From NCBI GenBank assembly GCA_041655595.1, contig JBBAFB010000025.1:1-18917 (forward strand): DNA of 18,917 nucleotides, given 5' to 3'. The translations under genes and the position numbers were made by a program. Positions 1-8,438 of this stretch are shown here, piece by piece. The DNA is from JBBAFB01 sp041655595. GTDB lineage: Bacteria; Bacillota; DULZ01. The stretch's first letter is position 1. Every line of letters begins with the position of its first letter. A model generated the notes under the pieces. It did not search any database. It was given only the letters and a program-made list of their open reading frames with translations, and was not told where the DNA came from.

Positions 1-174
1 GGTGTGTATATATTATATGCCTTCCTTTTTTCATAGTCAAGAACTTTTGCAATCTTGGCACAATTTTTTTAAAAAATTTTCAATTAACTGGTTTTTTCTT
101 TATTTATATGATGTCAGAGATTATTAAACTAAAACGAAATTTCAATTACCGGGATTCACCAAATAATATTTCAT

Positions 175-217
175 AAAAAAGCCTACAATCAATATTTACT
201 ATAGATTGTAGGCTTTT
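175..217 (-). terminator. Rho-independent terminator
   Basis: A 14-bp perfect stem (177-190 with 204-217, core GCCTACAATC / GATTGTAGGC) has a 13-nt loop. Read on the minus strand it is followed by a run of six T. It lies 47 bases beyond the stop of the minus-strand Fe-S protein, so it most likely ends that transcript. The plus-strand side has only four T, so it could act weakly in that direction. Confidence 0.8.
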
Positions 218-263
218 AAATTTTGCACAAATGACGTAACCGCTTTCTATGAAAGATTTAAAC

Positions 264-1391
264 TTATCCAGCACGCCACTGGGCTTTTCTTTCGCAAATA
301 AAGCAGGTTTCTTTTGGTTCGGAGCTAATCATTTTTTGTCCGCACTCTTGGCAGGTAGCTTCGACACCTCTGGCAAGAACTATTTTTTCTTCTTGACACA
401 CTTGGGCTAAGTTGCTGGGTCCTAAAACCAAGCTTTTATGCATGCAAACATCTATGCAAAGCTTACAACCCGTGCATTTTCCCGCATCCAAGACCAATCG
501 GTTGCCCGATGTTTGCTTGATCGCCCCTAACGGACAAAGGATACTGCAGGCTTTGCAGAAATAGCAGGTAGAAGCAAGTTTCACCTGTCTTAATGCCTTA
601 AACTCCTCGGCTTGAATGGGTTTTCCACCTAGGGCCTTCTTTAGCAAATACAGACGGGCTGTATCGGTGCCCTTGGCCGCCTTAATACCTCTTTCCTCTT
701 CTTTCGGCCCTTCTAAAACTGCGTTTAACATGGTTCTCGGAACTTGTTTCGCACCTGTAAAGACAGAACGAAAAAATGCCCTTCTGCTAGGATCAGGAAG
801 ATCGGCTTTTTTAGGAGCTTTAAGTTCCGGAGCTCGCTCCATCACCTTAATTGCATCTCGTTGCATTTCTAAAAGGGCTAACAGATCCCGACTTTTTCTC
901 AATTGCTCTAAAAATTGGGCCCCACCACCCTTTACAGGACACTCGGAACATTTTTTCATTGACTGCACCATATAAACAGGAAAGGAGGCGGAATCTAAGG
1001 TTAATAGCAGCTCCCAGGAAAGGCTACCCAAACAGGGAATCGAAATACCCTTGGGATTCAATTCATGCTGAGGACGACAGCCAATCACGGCCGTTCCTTC
1101 TCGCTCGCCGATAGTGACCACTTTATCTAAAAGAGCCAATTCCGTAGGCTCTTGAATACCCAAAGCACCTGTAGGACAAACGCCGGCACAAAGACCACAT
1201 TCCAGACAATCTCCGTTAATCTCTATCCCATCATGACTAAAGGACAGCGCATCCACGGGACAAATATCCATACAAGAGGAACACTTACTAAGGGGTGAGC
1301 GTACCCGAGAGCAACGTTGGTGATCCACTAATAAAGGGCCCATTCGCGAGCTAACTAATAGTGCCAGTTTTTCTAAATTAAATACACTCAT
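264..1391 (-). CDS. Multi-cluster 4Fe-4S ferredoxin-type electron-transfer protein
   Basis: A soluble 375-residue protein without a signal peptide or membrane segment, probably a cytosolic electron carrier or a subunit of a redox complex. Two ferredoxin-type cluster sites lie near the N-terminus (C27, C37, C40, C44 and C62, C65, C68, C72). Two more lie near the C-terminus (C276, C279, C282, C286 and C306, C309, C312, C316), followed by a CxxC...CxxC zinc-ribbon-like tail (C347, C350, C363, C366). The middle part has four further cysteines (C105, C120, C148, C151) that could bind a fifth cluster; this is inference. An internal SRRAFF stretch at 202-207 resembles the N-terminus of NapF-like proteins. 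The ATG at 1391 follows a purine-rich AGAGGTGGGG region. It appears monocistronic, with its own promoter and terminator. No dehydrogenase or hydrogenase neighbour reveals its partner, so the redox role is unassigned. Confidence 0.85.
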   Translation of the reverse strand: MSVFNLEKLALLVSSRMGPLLVDHQRCSRVRSPLSKCSSCMDICPVDALSFSHDGIEINGDCLECGLCAGVCPTGALGIQEPTELALLDKVVTIGEREGTAVIGCRPQHELNPKGISIPCLGSLSWELLLTLDSASFPVYMVQSMKKCSECPVKGGGAQFLEQLRKSRDLLALLEMQRDAIKVMERAPELKAPKKADLPDPSRRAFFRSVFTGAKQVPRTMLNAVLEGPKEEERGIKAAKGTDTARLYLLKKALGGKPIQAEEFKALRQVKLASTCYFCKACSILCPLGAIKQTSGNRLVLDAGKCTGCKLCIDVCMHKSLVLGPSNLAQVCQEEKIVLARGVEATCQECGQKMISSEPKETCFICERKAQWRAG

Positions 1392-1424
1392 CCTATCCCC
1401 ACCTCTATTACTATCTTCCTTCTT

Positions 1425-1453
1425 ACAATAGCTTAAAAACGGAAATTTCTCAA
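1425..1453 (-). promoter_or_regulatory. Sigma-A-type promoter of the Fe-S protein gene
   Basis: On the minus strand a -35 TTGAGA (1453-1448, five of six consensus) and a -10 TATTGT (1430-1425, four of six) are separated by exactly 17 nt. Transcription would begin near 1418, leaving a leader of about 27 nt before the ATG at 1391. Confidence 0.5.
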
Positions 1454-1557
1454 GCTAAACTATCTTCCAACATTATTTTTAATTTTTCACCATTCTTCTC
1501 TCTATTTATTGTACAATAGTAATTAAATTAATTATCAAAAAAGTCAGGAGAGATAAA

Positions 1558-2391
1558 ATGAAAATCCAGCTTGTTGTAGATAGTGCCGCAGATTTACCCC
1601 AGAGTTTTGTCGAAGAAAATCAAATTGAGGTGGTGCCGCTCAATGTTCAGTTCGGTGATGAGACCTTTGCGGACGGAACCCAGCTAAGCACCGGCCAGTT
1701 TTATGAAAAGATGGCAGAATCAGAACACTTACCGGTTACCTCCTTGCCAAGCCCCCAAGCTTTTGCCGATGCGTTTCAAAAGGTGAAGGATAAGGGCCCT
1801 ATTTTATGTATAACTATTTCCGCGGCTACCAGCGGCACCTACCAAAGTGCCCTAGTGGCCAAAGAAATGTTTGACCACCCGATAGAGGTCATAGATTCCC
1901 TTCGTATCAGCATGGGTGCAGGCCTACAGGTAATGAAAGCCCAGGAATTAATCAACCAAGGTCTAACGCTGGAAGAGGTTAAAAGGGAGGTACTAAAAAA
2001 CAGAAATAATTATCACACTTTTATTGCTATCTATGATTTAAAAAATGTGATTAAAGGAGGTAGAATCTCCAATTGGAAGGGAAACTTGGCACAGTTTTTA
2101 AATATTAAGCCAATTCTCAATCTTTTCCCTGATGGGACTATTAACATAGTTGCCAATATTAGGGGTAGGAAAAAACAGTTGGAAAAGGTTTTGGAGTTAA
2201 TCAGAAACACCAAAAAGGATCTCAGCAAGGTACCTTTTGTAATTCTTCACGCTCAAGCACCCAAGGAGGAATTGGATGCATTAATAAGGGAAATTAAAGC
2301 TAGGTTTAACCCGAAAGATATTATCCTGGGCGAATTAGGCCCCATTATGGGTTCTCATGGGGGATTTCGCTCTATTGGAGTGGCATTTTAA
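1558..2391 (+). CDS. DegV family fatty-acid-binding protein
   Basis: A 277-residue protein spanning the whole DegV fold at the usual family length. DegV/FakB proteins bind a fatty acid in a pocket between two domains; some family members present it to the kinase FakA for phosphorylation and phospholipid synthesis. Visible family marks are the N-terminal VVDSAADLP, the head-group loop ISAATSGTYQSA (about 86-97), KGGRIS near 166-171, and the closing GPIMGSHGG segment followed by GVAF. The start is an ATG with AGGAG seven bases upstream. It stands alone and is followed at once by a terminator that overlaps its stop codon. No fakA-like gene is in the window, so whether it is a FakB for host or endogenous fatty acids cannot be told. 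The family call is firm; the ligand is not known. Confidence 0.92.
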   Translation: MKIQLVVDSAADLPQSFVEENQIEVVPLNVQFGDETFADGTQLSTGQFYEKMAESEHLPVTSLPSPQAFADAFQKVKDKGPILCITISAATSGTYQSALVAKEMFDHPIEVIDSLRISMGAGLQVMKAQELINQGLTLEEVKREVLKNRNNYHTFIAIYDLKNVIKGGRISNWKGNLAQFLNIKPILNLFPDGTINIVANIRGRKKQLEKVLELIRNTKKDLSKVPFVILHAQAPKEELDALIREIKARFNPKDIILGELGPIMGSHGGFRSIGVAF

Positions 2392-2413
2392 AAAGACCCC
2401 TAGGGGTCTTTTT
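2390..2413. terminator. Bidirectional terminator between convergent genes
   Basis: A perfect 24-bp palindrome centred on CCCCTAGGGG, with five A on one side and five T on the other. It begins inside the degV-family stop codon and ends 29 bases before the stop of the convergent cyclic-di-GMP gene, so it probably terminates both transcripts. Confidence 0.85.
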
Positions 2414-2441
2414 AATGTAGAAAGCAGACGAAAGAAAAACC

Positions 2442-4652
2442 TTAATAAATGGTTCGTTCCAAGTAAGCCAGGAAAACCTTTACTATTTCGGGATCAAACT
2501 GGGTGCCCGCGTTTTTACGAAGCTCCTCCTTTGCCTGGTCTGTAGTGAGGGCCTTTCTATATGGACGATCTTGAGTCATGGCATCAAAGGCATCGGCTAC
2601 AGCCAAAATCCTTGCTAACAAGGGAATTTCTTCCCCCGCTAGGCCTCGAGGATAACCTTTGCCATCCCATCTTTCATGATGAGCCAAAATATAATCGGCA
2701 ATACCCAATAGATCCGGGACAGCCTGCGCAATTCTGTAACCAATCTCCGGGTGTTTTTTCATTACAGACCACTCCGCCTCGGTTAACGAGGAGGTTTTTT
2801 GTAAAATACCATTATCAATGGCAATTTTACCTATATCGTGGAGCATTGCCAGAACTTCCAATTCATCCAATTTGCTGTTGGGCAGACCCATGGTACTGCC
2901 TATTTTTCGGCAAAAACCGGCCAGCCTTTGTCCATGCTCCTCTGTTTCACAACTCTTTAAAAACAAGGTATGTTTAATCGAGGCCAAAATTGTACTTCGG
3001 TAGCTTTTCTCACCTAGAAGTTTATTTTTGTACATATTCTCTTCCGCAATCTTTAAAACTTCTTCCCAATTTTCCTCCACCTTTGTTTTGGTGGCGCAGC
3101 CTAGTGAAATGCTAATTTCGGTTCCTTCGATAATGTGGCCGCGGCAGTAATCTTTAATTCTACAACATATTTGCTGACCCATTTCCTCGGATGTTTTGGG
3201 CAACAAAATCACAAACTCATCCCCGCCCCAACGGGCAATTATATCCTCTGAACGGCAAGCATCCCTAAACACTCTGGAAAGCTTTTTAAGTGCCTCATCC
3301 CCTTTTTGATGTCCGAACACATCATTAATTAGCTTAAGGCCGTCTAGATCCCCCATAACAATTGTCAATGGTAACTGCCTTTCTGTATTTAACCTTTGTA
3401 TTTCTTCTTCAAAATAGGCCCTATTATAAAGACCCGTCAGGGAGTCCCTATAACTTAAAAATTTAATCCTTTCCTCTTTTTCTTTTTCTACGGTCACATC
3501 TCTGAAAACTAGAATAACCCCCAAAATTTCCCCCAAATGATTTTTAATGGGGGCGGCACTGTCTGCAATGGCTCTTACTGTACCATCTTTTGATCTTAAA
3601 ACGGTGTGGTTGGCCAGCCCCACAATCCTGCCTGTTTTTAAAACTAAATCCACCGGATTTTCACATAATTCACCGGTATCCTCGTTATAAATTTCAAAAA
3701 TGGCGGTTAAGGCCTTGCCCCTTGCCTCATCTAACTTCCAACCAGTTAAATCTTCCGCTACTTGGTTGATCATTTCCACCTTGCCCCACCCGTCGGTAGC
3801 TATAACTCCATCACCGATGGAATAAAGAGTAACCTTTAATTTTTCTTTTTCTTCAACCAATTTTTGCTGAGCCAACATTTTATCGGTAACATCGCTATAA
3901 ACAGCCACAATTTCTCCCGCAGGTAGCTTAAAAACTACGTTCTCAAACCAGCGATACTCTTCTTCATAAGAATAGACCTTTGCCGGGTATCGAACTGTTT
4001 TGCCTGTTTCCCAAACTTGCTGAAAAATTTTTATAATACCAAAACCCTCAACACCGGGCCTTACCAAACCTAAAGGCTGATTTAAAACCTTTTCTTTTTG
4101 CCAACCCTCAATTTCCATGCAAGACTTATTAGCATCCCGAATAATATAATCCATCCCCGTAGCGCCACTGCCTTTTACCTCATAAATAATAATTGCATTG
4201 GGTGAGTTGTCAAAGTAGTTTTGAACGAGAGCCCGACTGGTTTGCAGGGCTAGCTGTTTTTCCGCCAGGTTCAATTCCGTTTCTTTTAATTTTGTTGTGT
4301 CCCGAAATAAAACGATTAAATAGCCCGGGTAAGGGACAAAGGCGGCGGGCAGATACCAACGATTGTTCAGTTCCAGCATTTCGTCAAACTCTAGGCGCCC
4401 CTCAGTTTGTATCAGATCCGCAAAGGAGGGCAGCCACTTTTTTCGTGTTTCTTCTGTCAGCAACAGCCACTCTGTCATGCGTTTTCCGACTATTTCCGAA
4501 GATTGAAGTTTAAATTTCTTTTCGAAGGAACGGTTAATTTCTAATAATTTGTAATCAACGGGGTAGCCTTGCTCATTAAAAATAGCTTCATGGAAAGAAA
4601 AAGCCAACGGTGTTTTTCCGATTAACTGATCTTGAATATCCTTGATAGTCAA
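2442..4652 (-). CDS. PAS-GGDEF-HD-GYP cyclic-di-GMP synthase/phosphodiesterase
   Basis: A 736-residue cytosolic sensor enzyme with no membrane segment. It has three PAS or PAS-like domains (about 1-120, 143-256, 272-388), then a GGDEF domain (about 396-555) and an HD-GYP domain (about 556-736). The diguanylate cyclase motif GGDEF (476-480) is intact. An RSED inhibitory I-site sits five residues before it, so product feedback is expected. The HD-GYP side keeps HD (605-606) in LHDIGK and HHERWDGKGYP (658-668), the metal-site pattern of active c-di-GMP phosphodiesterases. Both making and breaking of c-di-GMP are therefore possible, with the PAS part likely setting the balance; this is inference. 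The start codon is TTG at 4652, supported by an AGGGGG SD about seven bases upstream. The gene stands alone, converging on degV. The signal sensed is unknown. Confidence 0.93.
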   Translation of the reverse strand: MTIKDIQDQLIGKTPLAFSFHEAIFNEQGYPVDYKLLEINRSFEKKFKLQSSEIVGKRMTEWLLLTEETRKKWLPSFADLIQTEGRLEFDEMLELNNRWYLPAAFVPYPGYLIVLFRDTTKLKETELNLAEKQLALQTSRALVQNYFDNSPNAIIIYEVKGSGATGMDYIIRDANKSCMEIEGWQKEKVLNQPLGLVRPGVEGFGIIKIFQQVWETGKTVRYPAKVYSYEEEYRWFENVVFKLPAGEIVAVYSDVTDKMLAQQKLVEEKEKLKVTLYSIGDGVIATDGWGKVEMINQVAEDLTGWKLDEARGKALTAIFEIYNEDTGELCENPVDLVLKTGRIVGLANHTVLRSKDGTVRAIADSAAPIKNHLGEILGVILVFRDVTVEKEKEERIKFLSYRDSLTGLYNRAYFEEEIQRLNTERQLPLTIVMGDLDGLKLINDVFGHQKGDEALKKLSRVFRDACRSEDIIARWGGDEFVILLPKTSEEMGQQICCRIKDYCRGHIIEGTEISISLGCATKTKVEENWEEVLKIAEENMYKNKLLGEKSYRSTILASIKHTLFLKSCETEEHGQRLAGFCRKIGSTMGLPNSKLDELEVLAMLHDIGKIAIDNGILQKTSSLTEAEWSVMKKHPEIGYRIAQAVPDLLGIADYILAHHERWDGKGYPRGLAGEEIPLLARILAVADAFDAMTQDRPYRKALTTDQAKEELRKNAGTQFDPEIVKVFLAYLERTIY

Positions 4653-4765
4653 TTGCTTTCCCCCTCACATTCTATTTTTTGTGCCCTGATAAAAATTTCG
4701 ACCTTTACAGCTTTTTTCCTGCAAATAGTTACTAATAAAAAAATTTTATACTAATATTTGGGTGC

Positions 4766-4798
4766 AAAAAGGGGGAGCAACCGTTAAATCACTCCCCC
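4766..4798 (-). terminator. Rho-independent terminator after acyl-CoA dehydrogenase
   Basis: On the minus strand a GGGGGAG / CTCCCCC stem (4798-4792 with 4777-4771) and a 14-nt loop are followed by five T. It lies 20 bases beyond the dehydrogenase stop. It should also keep that transcript from entering the cyclic-di-GMP gene, which lies on the same strand downstream. Confidence 0.8.
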
Positions 4799-4818
4799 GG
4801 GGTAATCCCTTCAACCTA

Positions 4819-5958
4819 TTATCTTAACAAATTAGCGGCTATAACCACCCTTTGTATTTCATTAGTGCCTTCGTAAATCTCCGTAATTTTAGCATCCCTC
4901 ATCATTCTCTCCACTGGGTATTCCCGACTGTAACCATAACCTCCAAAGATTTGCACAGCCTTGGTAGTTACCTCCATGGCGGCCTCTGAAGCGTACAATT
5001 TTGCCATGGCTGCTGCCTGAGAGTAAGCCAGCCCCTGCTCCTCTAAATTTGCTGCCTTATAGGTCAGCAGACGAGCTGCTTCCACCTTGGTAGCCATATC
5101 CGCCAACATAAATTGTAAGCCTTGAAAACGACTTATACTCTGTCCAAATTGCTCCCGCTCTTTACTGTATTTAATAGCCTCATCCAGTGCCCCTTGGGCT
5201 ATCCCCACCGCTTGGGCCGCTATTCCAACCCTACCTCCGTCCAAGGTACTCAAAGCGATTTTAAAACCTTGCCCCTCCGCACCTAAGAGGTTTTCTTTGG
5301 GAAGGCGGCAGTTTTCAAAAACCAACTCCATAGTTGCAGAGCCCCTAATACCCATCTTCTTCTCCGCTTTACCAAAGCTAAAGCCCGGAGTGCCCTTTTC
5401 AACTATGAACGCACTAATCCCTCTATGTTTTTTCTCTTTATCCGTTACCGCAAAGACCACATAAATTTCTGCTTCACCGGCGTTGGTGATAAAAATCTTG
5501 GTACCGTTTAAAATATAGCTATCCCCATCCAAGACCGCGGTAGTCTTTGTAGCCGAGGCATCGGAGCCTGCAGAAGGTTCCGTTAAGCCAAAGGCACCTA
5601 ATTTAGTACCCTCCGCCAAAGGTACCAAGAATTTTTGCTTTTGTTCTTCCGTACCGTATTGATAAATTGGCCAACTGCCCAAAGAAGTATGTGCCGACAA
5701 AACTACCCCGGTAGAAGCACACACCCTGGACAATTCTTCAACTGCTATGGCATAACTTATAATACCTGCTTCACTGCCACCATAATTGGCGGGATAAGGA
5801 ATACCTGCCAGGCCCAACTCTCCCAGTTGATCAAAAAGATACCTGTCAAACCTTTCTTCCTCATCTCTTTCCGCTGCACCGGGGGCAACTTCCTCCTCTG
5901 CAAAATCCCTAACCATTTTTTTTAGCATTTCCTGCTCTTCAGTTAGTACGAAATTCAT
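4819..5958 (-). CDS. Acyl-CoA dehydrogenase, short-chain/butyryl-CoA type
   Basis: A 379-residue flavoprotein, the normal length for the short-chain acyl-CoA dehydrogenase family. It would oxidise an acyl-CoA to the 2-enoyl-CoA with FAD, or run in reverse, with electrons passing to an electron-transfer flavoprotein. Both family signatures are present: GLTEPSAGSDASA in the N-terminal half and QIFGGYGYSREYPVERMMRD near the C-terminus. The catalytic glutamate is expected in IYEGTNEIQR, as in butyryl-CoA dehydrogenases. The ATG at 5958 is chosen because GGAGG lies eight bases before it. A TTG five codons upstream falls on that same SD and is unlikely to be used. No etfAB, thiolase or crotonase gene is adjacent, so it works with partners encoded elsewhere, and substrate chain length cannot be fixed from sequence. 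Confidence 0.93.
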   Translation of the reverse strand: MNFVLTEEQEMLKKMVRDFAEEEVAPGAAERDEEERFDRYLFDQLGELGLAGIPYPANYGGSEAGIISYAIAVEELSRVCASTGVVLSAHTSLGSWPIYQYGTEEQKQKFLVPLAEGTKLGAFGLTEPSAGSDASATKTTAVLDGDSYILNGTKIFITNAGEAEIYVVFAVTDKEKKHRGISAFIVEKGTPGFSFGKAEKKMGIRGSATMELVFENCRLPKENLLGAEGQGFKIALSTLDGGRVGIAAQAVGIAQGALDEAIKYSKEREQFGQSISRFQGLQFMLADMATKVEAARLLTYKAANLEEQGLAYSQAAAMAKLYASEAAMEVTTKAVQIFGGYGYSREYPVERMMRDAKITEIYEGTNEIQRVVIAANLLR

Positions 5959-6028
5959 TCCAATAGCCTCCAATAATCCAAATTTTTACCGCTAAAACAG
6001 TTTTCAAGTGAATCATTTTTCTAAGCCA

Positions 6029-6170
6029 ATTCCGGTGTAAATAATTTCACTTGTATCTATTATTTTATTCTAGTCTAAAATATCATTTCCCTGCTAATTT
6101 GCCGGCCAATAAGAAAAATATAAAAAGCTTCTTTTCTTCCATCTTTTTTAAAAATAGTTTACACTGGAAT
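6029..6170. repeat. Inverted 13-bp motif pair between divergent genes
   Basis: The motif TTTACAC(C/T)GGAAT occurs on the minus strand at 6041-6029, facing the acyl-CoA dehydrogenase, and on the plus strand at 6158-6170, facing the ttcA-like gene. Twelve of 13 positions match, with 116 bases between. It could be a shared regulator site or promoter element of the divergent pair. No regulator is identified, and chance is not excluded. Confidence 0.3.
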
Positions 6171-6192
6171 AAAGTCTTTTAAGAGGTGAAAA

Positions 6193-6978
6193 ATGAAAAA
6201 AATAGCCAGCACGCAAGCATTTTATCAGTTTAAAAAAGCGATTAAGGATTATGAGATGATCAAAGAAGGGGATCACCTTGCCATCGGGGTTTCCGGCGGA
6301 AAGGATAGTATGGTCCTGCTGTTTTTACTGAATCTATTAAAAAGGCAAGGTCCCGTACAATTTGACCTAACTGCTATCACTCTAGATTTGGGACAAGGTG
6401 CAAATTGGCTGGCCCTGAAAAATTATTGCCAGCAAGCAACCATTGACTTTCATTTAGAGAAAACCCAAATCAGTGAAATAGTGTTTGAAGTCAGACAGGA
6501 AAAAAATCCTTGCTCCCTTTGTGCCAAGCTCAGAAAAGGCGCACTGCACCAGGCTGCATTACGCTTAGGCTGCAATAAGGTAGCGCTGGGCCACCACTTG
6601 GATGATGTGGCAGAAACCTTTTTAATGAATTTATTATTTGCCGGAAAACTAGGCAGCTTTTTACCCGCCATTTTTTTAAATAGAGTAGGCTTGACCTTAA
6701 TACGACCCATGGTTTATTTGCCCCAACAGGTAGTCTTATCCATTGCCAACAACAAAAAATTTCCTGTGGTTGAAAACCCATGCCCGGCCTCGAAGGCTAC
6801 GCAAAGACAAAAGATGCGGCAATTAGTAAACCAATTATCCCTTGATTACCCGCAATTTAGGGAAAGGCTGTTAACTGCTCTGCAAAATATTGATTTTAAT
6901 AACCTTTGGAAGCAAAGACACTCTCTTGAAAAAAATTATTCCGATTTAGGCGTATTCCAAGATGATTTCCGGTTCTAA
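6193..6978 (+). CDS. ttcA: TtcA-type PP-loop tRNA thiolation protein
   Basis: A 261-residue ATP-pyrophosphatase (N-type PP-loop) protein of the TtcA/TilS superfamily. Characterised TtcA adenylates the target cytidine and installs sulfur at C32 of tRNA using an Fe-S cluster. Here the PP-loop SGGKDS is at 34-39, the paired cysteines C107 and C110 in PCSLC, the GHHLDD motif at 133-138, and a third cysteine C197 in ENPCPASKATQRQ. The three cysteines occupy the places expected for the TtcA cluster ligands. The ATG follows AGAGGTG with good spacing. It is divergent from the acyl-CoA dehydrogenase, and its last 33 bases overlap the convergent antiporter gene. Several TtcA-like paralogues in Firmicutes are untested, so the exact tRNA position modified is inferred by family only. 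Confidence 0.8.
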   Translation: MKKIASTQAFYQFKKAIKDYEMIKEGDHLAIGVSGGKDSMVLLFLLNLLKRQGPVQFDLTAITLDLGQGANWLALKNYCQQATIDFHLEKTQISEIVFEVRQEKNPCSLCAKLRKGALHQAALRLGCNKVALGHHLDDVAETFLMNLLFAGKLGSFLPAIFLNRVGLTLIRPMVYLPQQVVLSIANNKKFPVVENPCPASKATQRQKMRQLVNQLSLDYPQFRERLLTALQNIDFNNLWKQRHSLEKNYSDLGVFQDDFRF

Positions 6979-8397
6979 AAAATCTAACAATTTAGCCTTG
7001 CTATCCTGATGAACCAAAATATGCAGGATATCACCTGCTTTAATTTTAGTATTTCCCCTAGGGGCAATAATTCCTTTGCCCCGCACAATTACAGTAATTA
7101 AATTATTTTTGGGTAAAGCTACTTCCGTTAAGCTCTTACCTACCAAATGAGATGATTCGGCAACCTCAAACTGAAGCATTTCAAAATCACATTCTGCTAA
7201 AGAAACTAATTCTATGGTATGCATGGGAGCCCTTTTATTGCCCCCCAAAAGGCCCAGTTTTTTAGCAACTATATCCATTGTCGCCCCTTGCACTAGGGCA
7301 GATATCAAAACAACGAAAAACACGATATTAAAAATCAATCTACCTTCAGGTAACCCTGCCACTAAGGGATAGGTGCCTAAAACAATAGGTACAGCCCCTT
7401 TTAAACCGCCCCAGCACATAAAGGTCATCCCTTTAAAAGAATATCTCCAAAAAGGTGTAATTAAGAAAACTGCAACAGGCCTGGCAATAAAAATCAAGGC
7501 CAAAGCAATTAAAATACCTATTTTCCAGGAAGTCAGCAACTCTGCGGGGTTAACCAAAAGTCCCAGCATAAGGAAAAGAACCACATGACTGGTATTGCCG
7601 ATACCCTCGATAAATCTGGTGAGTCCCTGCTTATAAACAAACTCGGCATTCCCCAGAAAATAACCGGTGATAAAAACTGCTAAAAAACCATTGCCTAAAA
7701 TAAGCTCCGCCAAGCTGTAGCTTAAAACACAAAGACCGGAGACTAGGACATAATAAAAACCGCTATTATCCAGGTGGGCTCTATTAAAAATCCTAGGCCC
7801 TATAACACCTATTACTGCACCCATTGCCATCCCCGCCGCCAATTGCCATAACAAATTTAGAATTAAGAGCCCCGGACTTGTTAACTGCCCTTGAATTACC
7901 TGAATCATAGTAGCTGTAAGGATAATAGCCATTGGATCGTTAGCCGCGGACTCAATTTCCAAGGTGGCCGCAATTTTAGGTTCTACATTTTTATTACGAA
8001 AGAGAGCAAAAACTGCCGCCGCATCAGTAGAGGAAACAATGGATCCAATTAGCATGGCAAACAGCAAAGGAAGCCCTAACACGAAATGAGAAACTAGACC
8101 CAAGGCCACGGCAGTGACCAACACCCCCAGTGTAGCAAGGGTTAGGGATGGTCCTACAGTTTGCCTTAACAGATGCCTTTTGGTGCTAAAACCACCTTCA
8201 AATAAAATTACCACTAAAGCAGCAACAGCTATTTGTTGCGCTAAAACAGGATCATCAAAATTGATTAACTTTAAACCATCACTACCAAAGAGCATCCCCA
8301 GTGCCAAAAAAACAACTAGCCCGGGAATACCCAGCTTGGATGACAATTTAGTAGAAAAAGTAGCTAATATTAATAATACGCCCAATAATAATGTCAC
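6946..8397 (-). CDS. CPA1-type cation/proton antiporter with RCK-C domain (NhaP2/CvrA-like)
   Basis: A 483-residue integral membrane protein with about 12 hydrophobic segments (residues 1-385) and a cytosolic TrkA-C/RCK-C domain (about 396-476). This layout is that of NhaP2/CvrA potassium/proton antiporters. They exchange K+ or Na+ for H+, and the tail can bind a nucleotide or other ligand that gates transport. Motifs include SSTDAAAVFALF (122-133), ESAANDPMAIIL (149-160) with the cation-site ND pair N153/D154, and R306 in the C-terminal half of the membrane domain. The start is GTG at 8397, with AAAGGGG seven bases upstream. A strong extra SD and a three-codon ORF lie about 30 bases further up. 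No terminator separates it from the convergent ttcA-like gene. K+ versus Na+ preference cannot be read from the sequence. Confidence 0.9.
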   Translation of the reverse strand: MTLLLGVLLILATFSTKLSSKLGIPGLVVFLALGMLFGSDGLKLINFDDPVLAQQIAVAALVVILFEGGFSTKRHLLRQTVGPSLTLATLGVLVTAVALGLVSHFVLGLPLLFAMLIGSIVSSTDAAAVFALFRNKNVEPKIAATLEIESAANDPMAIILTATMIQVIQGQLTSPGLLILNLLWQLAAGMAMGAVIGVIGPRIFNRAHLDNSGFYYVLVSGLCVLSYSLAELILGNGFLAVFITGYFLGNAEFVYKQGLTRFIEGIGNTSHVVLFLMLGLLVNPAELLTSWKIGILIALALIFIARPVAVFLITPFWRYSFKGMTFMCWGGLKGAVPIVLGTYPLVAGLPEGRLIFNIVFFVVLISALVQGATMDIVAKKLGLLGGNKRAPMHTIELVSLAECDFEMLQFEVAESSHLVGKSLTEVALPKNNLITVIVRGKGIIAPRGNTKIKAGDILHILVHQDSKAKLLDFLEPEIILEYA

Positions 8398-8426
8398 AAC
8401 AGCACCCCTTTACCAAACCTACTTTA

Positions 8427-8438
8427 TTATTTTAACAT
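8427..8438 (-). other. Three-codon upstream ORF with perfect Shine-Dalgarno
   Basis: On the minus strand AAAAGGAGG (8454-8446) is followed at seven bases by ATG TTA AAA TAA, encoding Met-Leu-Lys. It ends 29 bases before the GTG start of the antiporter and is in another frame. This is the strongest SD near that gene and it serves only this minimal ORF. It may be a translational control element or a remnant. Confidence 0.4.

Noticed and set aside
5959..5973. TTG start five codons before the acyl-CoA dehydrogenase ATG
   Set aside because: The TTG overlaps the GGAGG that is ideally spaced for the ATG at 5958, and the family normally begins MNF-like.
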